From: Mesorhizobium loti
GTDB taxonomy: Bacteria > Pseudomonadota > Alphaproteobacteria > Rhizobiales > Rhizobiaceae
Assembly: GCF_002858745.1 (NCBI RefSeq)
Contig: NZ_PJRO01000009.1
Span: forward strand, 217,829-281,828
Direction of reading: 5' to 3'
Length of the DNA: 64,000 nt
Part shown: piece by piece, positions 15,079 to 23,026 of the stretch
Layout: every line of letters starts with the position of its first letter
Position numbering within the stretch: position 1 is the first letter of the stretch
Translations under genes and position numbers: made by a program
Notes under the pieces: generated by a model
What the model was told of the DNA's origin: nothing
The model's database searches: none
What the model saw: only the letters and a program-made list of their open reading frames with translations

Positions 15079-15996
15079 ATGCCGCTTGCGATGAACCGCG
15101 AGGTCTTCATTACCTGTGCCGTGACCGGGTCCGGCGGCACGCAGGACCGCAGTCCACATGTGCCGCGTTCTCCAAAGCAGATCGCCGATTCTGCCATCGA
15201 GGCGGCCAAGGCGGGCGCTGCGATCGTGCATTGCCATGTACGCGATCCCGAAACCGGCAAACCGCGCCGCGACATCCACCTCTACCGCGAAGTCACCGAA
15301 CGTATCCGTGACGCCAATGTCGACGTCGTGCTGAACCTGACCGCTGGCATGGGCGGTGACATGGTGTTCGGCGATGTCGAAAACCCGCTGCCCTTGAAGC
15401 AGCAGGGCACCGATATGGGTGGCGCTACCAACCGTGTCGAGCACGTGCGCCAGTGCCAGCCCGAGATTTGCACGCTGGATTGCGGCACGATGAATTTCAA
15501 CGAAGCCGACTACGTCATGACCAACACGCCCGGCATGCTGCGCGCCATGGGCAGCATGATGACGGCGATGGGCGTGAAGCCGGAAATCGAGGCTTTCGAC
15601 ACCGGCCATCTCTGGTTCGCCAAGCAATTGGTGGAAGAGAAAGTGCTGGCGCCCGATGCGCTGGTGCAGCTGTGCATGGGCGTGCCGTGGGGCGCCCCGG
15701 ATGACCTCAATACGTTCATGGCCATGGTCAACAACGTCCCGAAGGAATGGACGTTCTCGGCCTTTGCACTCGGCCGCAACCAGATGGCCTATGCTGCTGC
15801 GGCGGTGCTGGCCGGGGGCAATGTGCGTGTCGGGCTGGAAGACAATCTGTGGCTGGACAAGGGCGTGCTTGGCACCAACGCGCAACTGGTCGAGCGTGCG
15901 GTCGGCATCGTCGAGAACCTCGGCGCCCGCGTGATCGGGCCGGAAGAGGTCCGCAAGAAGCTCAACCTCACCAAGCGCGCGCCGCTGACGGCATAA
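15079..15996 (+). CDS. cdhC: BKACE enzyme, dehydrocarnitine cleavage
   Basis: A 305-residue beta-keto acid cleavage enzyme (formerly DUF849) with a TIM-barrel fold. HCHVRD at residues 51-56 supplies the zinc-binding His pair, and further landmarks are NLTAGMGGD and RVGLEDNLWL. BKACE enzymes transfer the acyl part of a beta-keto acid to acetyl-CoA. Next to carnitine dehydrogenase the expected reaction is 3-dehydrocarnitine plus acetyl-CoA to betainyl-CoA plus acetoacetate. ATG 15079 follows GGGAGGAAAAGCG. It is first in the operon and the carnitine dehydrogenase follows after 38 bases. Confidence 0.88.
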   Translation: MPLAMNREVFITCAVTGSGGTQDRSPHVPRSPKQIADSAIEAAKAGAAIVHCHVRDPETGKPRRDIHLYREVTERIRDANVDVVLNLTAGMGGDMVFGDVENPLPLKQQGTDMGGATNRVEHVRQCQPEICTLDCGTMNFNEADYVMTNTPGMLRAMGSMMTAMGVKPEIEAFDTGHLWFAKQLVEEKVLAPDALVQLCMGVPWGAPDDLNTFMAMVNNVPKEWTFSAFALGRNQMAYAAAAVLAGGNVRVGLEDNLWLDKGVLGTNAQLVERAVGIVENLGARVIGPEEVRKKLNLTKRAPLTA

Positions 15997-16034
15997 GCCT
16001 CGTCAAACTGGAAGCCTTTTCGGGGAACGACACA

Positions 16035-17126
16035 ATGACAATCGAAAAAGCAGCTGCCATCGGCGGTGGAGTCATCGGCGCCGGCTGGGTCGCGCGCCTT
16101 CTGCTCAACGGCATCGACGTCTCGATCTACGATCCCGATCCCGAAGCGTCGCGCAAGGTGAGCGAAGTGATGAAGGGTGCGCGGCGTGCCTACAAACAGA
16201 TGCTGCCGGGCGGCCTGCCCAAGGAAGGCAAGCTTACTTTCGCCAGGACAATAGCCGAGGCGGTTGCGGATGCCGATTTCATCCAGGAAAGTGTGCCGGA
16301 ACGGCTCGACCTGAAGCACAAGGTTCTGGCCGAGATCGACCTGCATGCGCCAGCCAACTCGATCATCGGTTCGTCCACATCCGGCATCAAGCCGTCCGAC
16401 ATGCAGGTGGCGATGAAGAAGCACCCGGAGCGGCTGGTCGTCGGCCATCCGTTCAATCCGGTCTACCTGCTGCCCCTGGTCGAGATCGTCGGCGGCGCAC
16501 AGACCTTCCCTGAAGCGATCGAGGTCGCCAAGGAGATCTATGCGTCCATCGGCATGAAGCCGGTGGTCATCCGCAAGGAGATCGAGGCTTTCGTCGGTGA
16601 TCGCCTGCTGGAGGCGGCCTGGCGCGAGGCGCTCTGGCTGATCAAGGACGGTATCTGCACCGTCGAGGAACTCGACGACATCATGCGTTATGGTTTCGGC
16701 CTGCGCTGGGCGCAGATGGGCATGTTCCAGGTTTATCGCATCGCCGGCGGCGAGGCGGGCATGCGCCACTTCATGGCCCAGTTCGGGCCATGTCTGCAGT
16801 GGCCGTGGACCAAGCTGACCAATGTACCGGAGTTCAACGACGAGCTGGTCGACCTGATCGCCGGCCAATCCGACGACCAGTCGTCGAAATGGTCGATCCG
16901 TGAACTCGAAAAGATCCGCGACGACAATCTCGTCGCGATCATGGACGCACTGTCGAAGCAGAACAAAGGCAAGGGTTGGGGCGCCGGCGCGCTGCACAAG
17001 AGCTATACCAAGCAACTCGCTGATCTGGCCTCAGTGAAGACGAAGGTCTCCAGCGCCGCCGCGAAAGCCAAGGCCACCAAGCCGGTGAAAAAAGCGGCCA
17101 AGAAGGCCGCCGGAAAGAAGGGCTGA
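16035..17126 (+). CDS. cdhA: L-carnitine dehydrogenase with Lys/Ala-rich tail
   Basis: A 363-residue enzyme of the 3-hydroxyacyl-CoA dehydrogenase family. The Rossmann motif GGGVIGAG is at residues 10-17, SSTSGIKPS and VVGHPFNPVYLLPLVE are active-site segments, and FVGDRLLEAAWREAL lies in the C-terminal domain. It should oxidise L-carnitine to 3-dehydrocarnitine with NAD+. The last ~29 residues (from about 335) are almost only Lys, Ala, Thr, Val and Ser, ending KKAAKKAAGKKG, like a histone H1 tail. Some rhizobial homologues instead carry a fused betainyl-CoA thioesterase there. ATG 16035 was chosen by homology; an upstream frame overlaps cdhC. Confidence 0.9.
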   Translation: MTIEKAAAIGGGVIGAGWVARLLLNGIDVSIYDPDPEASRKVSEVMKGARRAYKQMLPGGLPKEGKLTFARTIAEAVADADFIQESVPERLDLKHKVLAEIDLHAPANSIIGSSTSGIKPSDMQVAMKKHPERLVVGHPFNPVYLLPLVEIVGGAQTFPEAIEVAKEIYASIGMKPVVIRKEIEAFVGDRLLEAAWREALWLIKDGICTVEELDDIMRYGFGLRWAQMGMFQVYRIAGGEAGMRHFMAQFGPCLQWPWTKLTNVPEFNDELVDLIAGQSDDQSSKWSIRELEKIRDDNLVAIMDALSKQNKGKGWGAGALHKSYTKQLADLASVKTKVSSAAAKAKATKPVKKAAKKAAGKKG

Positions 17127-17129
17127 GCC

Positions 17130-18293
17130 ATGCATTTCGGCCTGACCGAAGAACAGCAGCTCATCGTCGATACCACGCGCGCTTTCGTCGAGAACGAGCT
17201 CTATCCGCATGAACTGGAGGTCGAGCGCAGTGGGCACCTGCGCATGGACCTGATCAAGGAACTGCAGGCCAAGGCGATCGCCGCCGGCCTCTATGCCGCC
17301 AACATGCCAGCCGAAGTCGGCGGCGCCGGCCTGGATACGCTGACCTGGCTGCTCTACGAGAAGGAACTTGGCCGCGCCAACTACGCGCTGCACTGGACCT
17401 GCGTGGCGCGGCCGTCCAACATCCTGCTCGCGGGCACCGACGCGCAGCGCGAGAAATATCTCTTCCCCTGTATTCGCGGCGAGAAATGGGACTGCCTGGC
17501 GATGACTGAGCCCGGCGCCGGTTCCGACCTGCGTGGCATGAAGGCAAGCGCGGTCGAGAAGGGCGGTGACTGGGTGCTGAACGGCACCAAGCATTTCATC
17601 TCCCATGCCGACATTGCCGATTTCGCCATCTGCTTCATGGCTTCCGGCGAAGAGGACAGCCCGCGCGGCAAACGCAAGAAGATCACCGCTTTCTTCGTCG
17701 ACAAGGGCACGCCAGGTTTCACCGTCCGCGACGGCTACCGCAACGTCTCCCATCGCGGCTACACCAACTCGGTGCTGGAGTTCGACGATTGCCGCATCCC
17801 GCAGGAACAGGTGCTGGGCGAGGTCCATAAGGGTTTCGAGGTCGCCAACAGCTGGCTGGGCGCCACCCGCCTGCAGGTCGGTGCCACCTGCCTTGGCCGC
17901 GCCGAGCGCGCGCTGCAGCACGCCATCGACTATGCCGCGCAGCGTGAGCAATTCGGCCAGCAGATCGGCAAGTTCCAGGGCGTCTCCTTCAAGCTCGCAG
18001 ACATGGCGACCGAGCTGAAAGCCGCCAACCTGATGGTGATGGAGGCCGGCTGGAAATATGACCAGGGCAGTGTGACTGACCAGGACATGGCGATGGCCAA
18101 GCTCAAGGCCACCGAGGTACTGGCCTATATCGCCGACGAAGCGATCCAGATACATGGCGGCATGGGCTTGATGGACGACCTGCCGCTTGAACGCATCTGG
18201 CGCGACGCGCGCGTCGAACGCATCTGGGAAGGCACATCCGAAATCCAGCGCCACATCATTTCGCGCGCCCTGCTGCGGGCAGTCGGAGGATAG
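17130..18293 (+). CDS. Acyl-CoA dehydrogenase, likely for gamma-butyrobetainyl-CoA
   Basis: A 387-residue FAD-dependent acyl-CoA dehydrogenase of normal length. Motifs are AMTEPGAGSDLRGM (FAD-binding signature), QREQFGQQIGKFQ and RIWEGTSEIQR near the C terminus, which includes the catalytic-base region. The start lies three bases after the cdhA stop, so the two are translationally close. In this setting the likely step is gamma-butyrobetainyl-CoA to crotonobetainyl-CoA; that is inferred from the multistep carnitine route described in Sinorhizobium meliloti. The electron acceptor would be ETF, not encoded here. Confidence 0.88.
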   Translation: MHFGLTEEQQLIVDTTRAFVENELYPHELEVERSGHLRMDLIKELQAKAIAAGLYAANMPAEVGGAGLDTLTWLLYEKELGRANYALHWTCVARPSNILLAGTDAQREKYLFPCIRGEKWDCLAMTEPGAGSDLRGMKASAVEKGGDWVLNGTKHFISHADIADFAICFMASGEEDSPRGKRKKITAFFVDKGTPGFTVRDGYRNVSHRGYTNSVLEFDDCRIPQEQVLGEVHKGFEVANSWLGATRLQVGATCLGRAERALQHAIDYAAQREQFGQQIGKFQGVSFKLADMATELKAANLMVMEAGWKYDQGSVTDQDMAMAKLKATEVLAYIADEAIQIHGGMGLMDDLPLERIWRDARVERIWEGTSEIQRHIISRALLRAVGG

Positions 18294-18315
18294 CCTCGCA
18301 TCATGGCCCCGCATC

Positions 18316-19044
18316 ATGGCTAAGACCGGCATCAGGGAAACCGACCTCTATCTGCCCGTGAAGCACCTGCTCGAAGCGCAGGGGTACACGGTGAAGGGAG
18401 AGGTTGGTGCTGCCGACATCGTGGCTGTCCGCGAGAGCGATGATCCCGTCATCGTCGAACTGAAGGCAGGCTTCTCGCTGTCCCTGTTCCATCAGGCGAT
18501 CCAGCGCCAGGCCATCAGCGACGCGGTCTATGTCGCGGTGCCGCGCGGCGCCGGGCGAGCTTCTCTGAAGGCGCTGGTCGACAACCGAAAACTCTGCCGG
18601 CGGCTTGGACTCGGCCTGATCACGGTCCGGCTGGCCGATGGCTTTACCGAGATCCATTGCGATCCCGCGCCCTACAAGCCGCGCCAGTCGAAACCGCGCA
18701 AGACACGGCTGCTGCGCGAATTCGAAAGACTGGTCGGCGATCCCAACCTTGGCGGCGCCACCCGCCGCAACCTTGTGACCGGTTACCGACAGGAAGCGCT
18801 GCGCTGCCTCAACCTGCTTGTCGAGCAAGGTCCGACAAAGGCCGCCGAGGTCGCTAAACAAACCAGTATAACGCATGCCCGCCGCCTGATGGCTGACAAC
18901 CACTATGGATGGTTCGAGCGAGTCGGCACCGGCATCTATGCGCTGAGCCCGAAGGGTGTGAAGGCGACCGAGGACTATCTGAGCGAACTCGAAAAGCTCC
19001 GCGCAGCTCGTGCGGACACTGCAGCTGTGACCATCGAACCATGA
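18316..19044 (+). CDS. DUF2161 PD-(D/E)XK nuclease-fold protein
   Basis: A 242-residue protein of the DUF2161 family, classed as a putative PD-(D/E)XK phosphodiesterase. The residues expected for that fold are present: D34 in GAADIVAV and E48-x-K50 in VIVELKAG, after an N-terminal helix with E20. The C-terminal half contains a winged-helix-like stretch (EQGPTKAAEVAKQTSITHARRL). No biological role is established. Its stop overlaps the start of the acyl-CoA ligase gene (ATGA), so it is translationally coupled inside the carnitine operon, which is surprising for a nuclease fold. ATG 18316 is preferred; a farther upstream frame overlaps the dehydrogenase. Confidence 0.85.
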   Translation: MAKTGIRETDLYLPVKHLLEAQGYTVKGEVGAADIVAVRESDDPVIVELKAGFSLSLFHQAIQRQAISDAVYVAVPRGAGRASLKALVDNRKLCRRLGLGLITVRLADGFTEIHCDPAPYKPRQSKPRKTRLLREFERLVGDPNLGGATRRNLVTGYRQEALRCLNLLVEQGPTKAAEVAKQTSITHARRLMADNHYGWFERVGTGIYALSPKGVKATEDYLSELEKLRAARADTAAVTIEP

Positions 19045-21188
19045 CAATGCCCCGCGACCTTTCACGCCTGCTGCGCCCGAAATCCATCGCCGTCGTCGGT
19101 GGCGGTTTCTTTGCCCCCAATGTCGTCAAGCAATCGCTCAAAATGGGTTTTGCTGGCGACATCTGGCCGGTTCACCCGAGCAAGGACGAGGTGGCGGGAA
19201 TCAAAGCCTATCGCTCTCTCGCCGAACTGCCGCATGCACCGGATGCCACCTTCATCGGTGTGAACAGGCACCTCACCATTGATGTGGTGCGCGAATTGAG
19301 CGAGAGCGGCGCCGGTGGCGCCATCTGCTTCGCGGCCGGCTTTCGCGAGACCGCGCATTACGAGGCTGAAGGCCAGGACCTGCAGCTGGCGCTGATCGAG
19401 GCGGCCGGCGGCATGCCGATCATCGGTCCGAACTGCTACGGCCTGATCAACTATGCCGACGGTGCTCTGTTGTGGCCGGACCAGCATGGCGGTCGCCGAC
19501 TCGAGGATGGCGAGAAGGGTGCAGCCATCATCACCCAGTCCTCCAACATCGCCTGCAACTTGACTATGCAGACGCGCGGCCTGCCGGTGGCGTTCTTGAT
19601 GACGGCAGGCAACCAGGCGCAGACCGGCCTTTCCGAAATGGCGCTCGGCCTCATCGAGGACGAGCGCGTCTCTTGCCTGGGCCTTCATATCGAAGGCTTC
19701 GACAAGGTCGACGGCTTCGAGCGGCTGGCGGCGCGGGCACGGCAGCTGAAGAAACCGATCGTCGCGATGAAGGTCGGTCGTTCCGAACAGGCGCGCGCCG
19801 CCACCATCTCGCATACCGCTTCGCTCGCCGGCTCCGATGCTGCGTCCGACGCTTTCCTGAAGCGGCTCGGCATTCCGCGTGTCGACACGATCCCGTCATT
19901 CCTGGAAACGCTGAAACTGCTGCACGTGGTCGGGCCGCTTTCGAAACCAACCCTGTCGTCGATGAGCTGTTCCGGCGGCGAGGCATCGGTCATGGCCGAT
20001 ACCGCCGAGGGCCGGCGTGTTTACTTCCCCGCATTGACGGAAGCGCACAGGGCTCGCGTCCAGGAGACCCTCGGGCCGCTGGTCGCCGTCGCCAATCCGC
20101 TCGACTACAACACCTACATCTGGGGCAAGCAGGACGCGCTGACCGCAACCTTCTCGGCGATGGCATCCGGCGGTTTTGGCCTGAACATGCTGGTGCTGGA
20201 CTTCCCGCGCACGGACCGCTGTTCCGATGCCGACTGGTGGCCGACGGTGAATGCGTTCGAAGCGGCGCTGAAGGCCAATGGCGCCCATGGTGCCATTGTC
20301 GCCTCGATGGGCGAGAACCTGTCGGAAGATCATTCGGTTGAGCTGCTCAGGCGCGGCATCGTCCCGATCCACGGTATCGCCGAAGCATTCGATGCAGCCG
20401 AAGCGGCGGTGTTTGTCGCTCAAGCATGGAAGCATCCATCTTCAACTGCCATCGGGACTACTAGTGCCGGGCCCGGCGAGGGCGTTGCCACGGAGCGGCA
20501 ACCGGACGAGGCCATCGCCAAGGCAATGCTGGCTGTTGCCGGCCTGCCGGTACCGCAAGGCCGCCGGGTCGCAGACGTTGGCGGGGCCGTCGCGGCGGCT
20601 GAAGCGCTGGGCTTTCCGGTTGCGCTCAAGGCGCTCGGTGTTGCGCACAAGAGCGAACTTGGTGCCGTGCGGCTCAACCTGAAGAGTGCAGAGGAGGTTC
20701 GTGATGCGGCCACCGCGCTACTGCCGCTGGGCAGTGGCCTTTATGTCGAGGCGATGGTCGTTGGTGGCGTTGCGGAACTTATCGTCGGTTTGACCCGCGA
20801 CCCGGTCTTCGGTCCGGTGATGACGGTCGGCACCGGTGGGGTGTTGGTGGAGTTGTTGAAGGACAGCGCCACGCTGCTGCTGCCGACCACGCGCGATGAC
20901 ATCGAGACAGCGTTGCGCAGCCTGCGCATGTTCCCGCTGCTGGATGGATATCGTGGCCGGCCGAAGGCTGACCTGGATGCAGCGATCGCGGCCATCGAGG
21001 GCATCGCCCGTTTTGCCATCGCCTATGCCGGCGGCATTGAAGAACTCGACATCAATCCGCTGATCGTCTGCGCCGACGGCAAGGGGGCATGGATTGCCGA
21101 TGCCTTGCTTGTCGTGACGGGTCAGCAGTCTGCCGAAAAGACAACCGGGGTTCCGGTCGAAGGAGAAGAAGAATGTCTGACGTCGTAA
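19041..21188 (+). CDS. ADP-forming acyl-CoA ligase, alpha-beta fusion
   Basis: A 715-residue acetate--CoA ligase (ADP-forming) family protein. The N-terminal CoA-binding Rossmann domain begins RPKSIAVVGGGFFAPN. The succinyl-CoA-synthetase-like middle carries SHTASLAGSD, whose His is the phosphorylated residue, and the C-terminal ATP-grasp domain has FPVALKALGVAHKSELGAV and GGIEELDINPLIV. It makes an acyl-CoA from acid, ATP and CoA. Here the substrate is probably gamma-butyrobetaine or carnitine, by analogy with the rhizobial carnitine pathway. It overlaps the DUF2161 gene by 4 bases and the hydratase gene by 16. Confidence 0.88.
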   Translation: MTMPRDLSRLLRPKSIAVVGGGFFAPNVVKQSLKMGFAGDIWPVHPSKDEVAGIKAYRSLAELPHAPDATFIGVNRHLTIDVVRELSESGAGGAICFAAGFRETAHYEAEGQDLQLALIEAAGGMPIIGPNCYGLINYADGALLWPDQHGGRRLEDGEKGAAIITQSSNIACNLTMQTRGLPVAFLMTAGNQAQTGLSEMALGLIEDERVSCLGLHIEGFDKVDGFERLAARARQLKKPIVAMKVGRSEQARAATISHTASLAGSDAASDAFLKRLGIPRVDTIPSFLETLKLLHVVGPLSKPTLSSMSCSGGEASVMADTAEGRRVYFPALTEAHRARVQETLGPLVAVANPLDYNTYIWGKQDALTATFSAMASGGFGLNMLVLDFPRTDRCSDADWWPTVNAFEAALKANGAHGAIVASMGENLSEDHSVELLRRGIVPIHGIAEAFDAAEAAVFVAQAWKHPSSTAIGTTSAGPGEGVATERQPDEAIAKAMLAVAGLPVPQGRRVADVGGAVAAAEALGFPVALKALGVAHKSELGAVRLNLKSAEEVRDAATALLPLGSGLYVEAMVVGGVAELIVGLTRDPVFGPVMTVGTGGVLVELLKDSATLLLPTTRDDIETALRSLRMFPLLDGYRGRPKADLDAAIAAIEGIARFAIAYAGGIEELDINPLIVCADGKGAWIADALLVVTGQQSAEKTTGVPVEGEEECLTS

Positions 21189-21955
21189 AGACCCGCCGCG
21201 AAGGCGTTATCCTCGAAGTCACGCTCGATCGGCCGAAGGCCAATGCCATCGACCTGAAGACATCGCGCCTGCTGGGCGAAACCTTCAAGGCATTTCGCGA
21301 CGATCCGCAGTTGCGCCTCGCCATCGTCAAGACGGCCGGCGACAAGTTCTTTTCCGCCGGCTGGGATCTGAAGGCGGCTGCCGCGGGTGACGCGGTGGAC
21401 GGCGACTATGGTGTCGGCGGCTTTGCCGGCCTGCAGGAACTGCGTGATTTGAACAAGCCGGTCATCGCCTGCGTCAACGGCATGGCGGTCGGCGGCGGCT
21501 TCGAATTGGCGCTCTCCTGTGACCTCATCTACGCCTCGGATCATACCAGTTTTGCGCTGCCCGAAATCCGCGCCGGCACGCTGGCGGACGCCGCCACCAT
21601 CAAGCTGCCGAAGCGCATTCCTTATCACGTGGCCATGGATCTGTTGCTCACCGGCCGCTGGATGGACGTGCAGGAGGCGCATCGTTGGGGGCTCGTCAAC
21701 GAGGTGCTGCCGGCCGACAAGCTCGAGGATCGCGTTTGGGAAATAGCCCGCCTGCTCGCCGGTGGCCCGCCATTGGTCTTTGCCGCCATCAAGGAAGTGG
21801 CGCGCGCCGCCGAGACTATGGGCTTCCAGGAGACGATGAACCGCATCACCAAGCGGCAGTTCCGCACGGTCGACGAACTCTATGCTTCGGAAGACAATCT
21901 GGAAGGCTTCAAGGCCTTCGCGGAAAAGCGAGATCCGGTGTGGAAGGGCAAGTGA
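21173..21955 (+). CDS. Enoyl-CoA hydratase, carnitinyl-CoA dehydratase-like
   Basis: A 260-residue crotonase-fold enzyme. The oxyanion-hole segments KFFSAGWDLKA and CVNGMAVGGGFELAL are present, and the catalytic Glu lies in FALPEIRAG. The protein resembles CaiD-type carnitinyl-CoA dehydratases, so it likely hydrates crotonobetainyl-CoA to L-carnitinyl-CoA. ATG 21173 has AGGAGAAGAAGA upstream and overlaps the ligase stop by 16 bases, so the genes are coupled. Generic beta-oxidation activity cannot be excluded by sequence alone. Confidence 0.88.
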   Translation: MSDVVKTRREGVILEVTLDRPKANAIDLKTSRLLGETFKAFRDDPQLRLAIVKTAGDKFFSAGWDLKAAAAGDAVDGDYGVGGFAGLQELRDLNKPVIACVNGMAVGGGFELALSCDLIYASDHTSFALPEIRAGTLADAATIKLPKRIPYHVAMDLLLTGRWMDVQEAHRWGLVNEVLPADKLEDRVWEIARLLAGGPPLVFAAIKEVARAAETMGFQETMNRITKRQFRTVDELYASEDNLEGFKAFAEKRDPVWKGK

Positions 21956-21968
21956 GCAACCCACGGTC

Positions 21969-22910
21969 ATGACCGACTACACAAAGCTGATCGATGCCGA
22001 GACCTGGGCCTTCATCGAGAAGACCAATTCTTATTATCCACCCGACACGATCGACTACACGATCGAGCAGCAACGCGGCATCTACAACCGCATGTGCCGG
22101 GAGTTTTTCGCCGGTTATCCTGAAGGTGTCGCGGCGAAGACGACCGCCATCGAAACGCCCGGTCATGCCATTCCCATCCGCATCTATCGCCAGGCGGGCG
22201 AAGCGCTGAAAGCGCTGGTACTGTATTTTCACGGTGGCGGCTTCATCCTCGGCGGGCTGGACAGCCATGACGACGTCTGCGCTGAGCTGTGTGGCCGGAC
22301 TGGCTATGAGGTCGTCTCGGTCGACTACCGGCTGGCACCGGAGCATCGTCATCCCGCCGCCTTCGACGACGCGATGGCGGCGTTCCACTGGGCAGCCTCG
22401 CGCTACCAGCTGCCGCTCCTGCTGGTTGGCGACAGTGCCGGCGGGAACCTGGCTGCTGCGGTTGCGCATGCAACGCGCGCGCATCCGCGCCGGGCTGTCG
22501 GTCAGCTGCTGATCTATCCTGGCCTTGGCGGCGATCAATCCAAGGGGTCCTACGTCACGCATGCCGAAGCGCCGATGCTGACGATGCGCGACCTGATCTT
22601 CTACAAGAATGTCCGCACTGGTGGGGAAGGGCGTATGGTCGACCCAACCATCGCACCGATGCTCGACCGCGACTTCGCGAACCTCCCTCCCACCGTCGTC
22701 ATCACCGCCGAATGCGACCCGTTGTCCTCTGATGGTGAAGCCTATCGCGACCGCATCCTGGCCGCCGGCGGCAAAGCCTTCTGGCGGGAAGAGGCAGGTT
22801 TGGTGCACGGCTATCTGCGCGCTCGCCACACTGTGAAGCGTGCCCGGGAAAGTTTCTCGCGCATCGCCGAGACCGTGCAACGCCTAGGCAGAGGCGAATG
22901 GCCGTATTGA
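21969..22910 (+). CDS. Alpha/beta hydrolase, HSL-type
   Basis: A 313-residue hydrolase of the hormone-sensitive lipase family. HGGGF forms the oxyanion hole, the nucleophile Ser is in GDSAGG, the acid is in ECDPLSSDGEAY and the base in VHGYLRA, so the triad is complete. There is no signal peptide. ATG 21969 lies 13 bases after the hydratase stop, so it belongs to the same operon. HSL-type enzymes usually cleave small esters. In this locus it could hydrolyse acyl-carnitines, or conceivably betainyl-CoA, the step otherwise missing here; both are inference. Confidence 0.82.
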   Translation: MTDYTKLIDAETWAFIEKTNSYYPPDTIDYTIEQQRGIYNRMCREFFAGYPEGVAAKTTAIETPGHAIPIRIYRQAGEALKALVLYFHGGGFILGGLDSHDDVCAELCGRTGYEVVSVDYRLAPEHRHPAAFDDAMAAFHWAASRYQLPLLLVGDSAGGNLAAAVAHATRAHPRRAVGQLLIYPGLGGDQSKGSYVTHAEAPMLTMRDLIFYKNVRTGGEGRMVDPTIAPMLDRDFANLPPTVVITAECDPLSSDGEAYRDRILAAGGKAFWREEAGLVHGYLRARHTVKRARESFSRIAETVQRLGRGEWPY

Positions 22911-23026
22911 ACAGGAGCCGTCCGTAACGGCCTGTATCATAATGTTAGCACTTTAGCGGGTCGTCAGATGTGGGGGTGGATGATAGCTTGAAGACGGGTG
23001 GCTTATAACGACGACAGGAGATCGTC

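Noticed and set aside
15747-16034. Extension of the carnitine dehydrogenase frame into cdhC
   Set aside because: The extension is out of frame with cdhC, has low-complexity Arg/Gly content, and the Rossmann motif starts right after ATG 16035.
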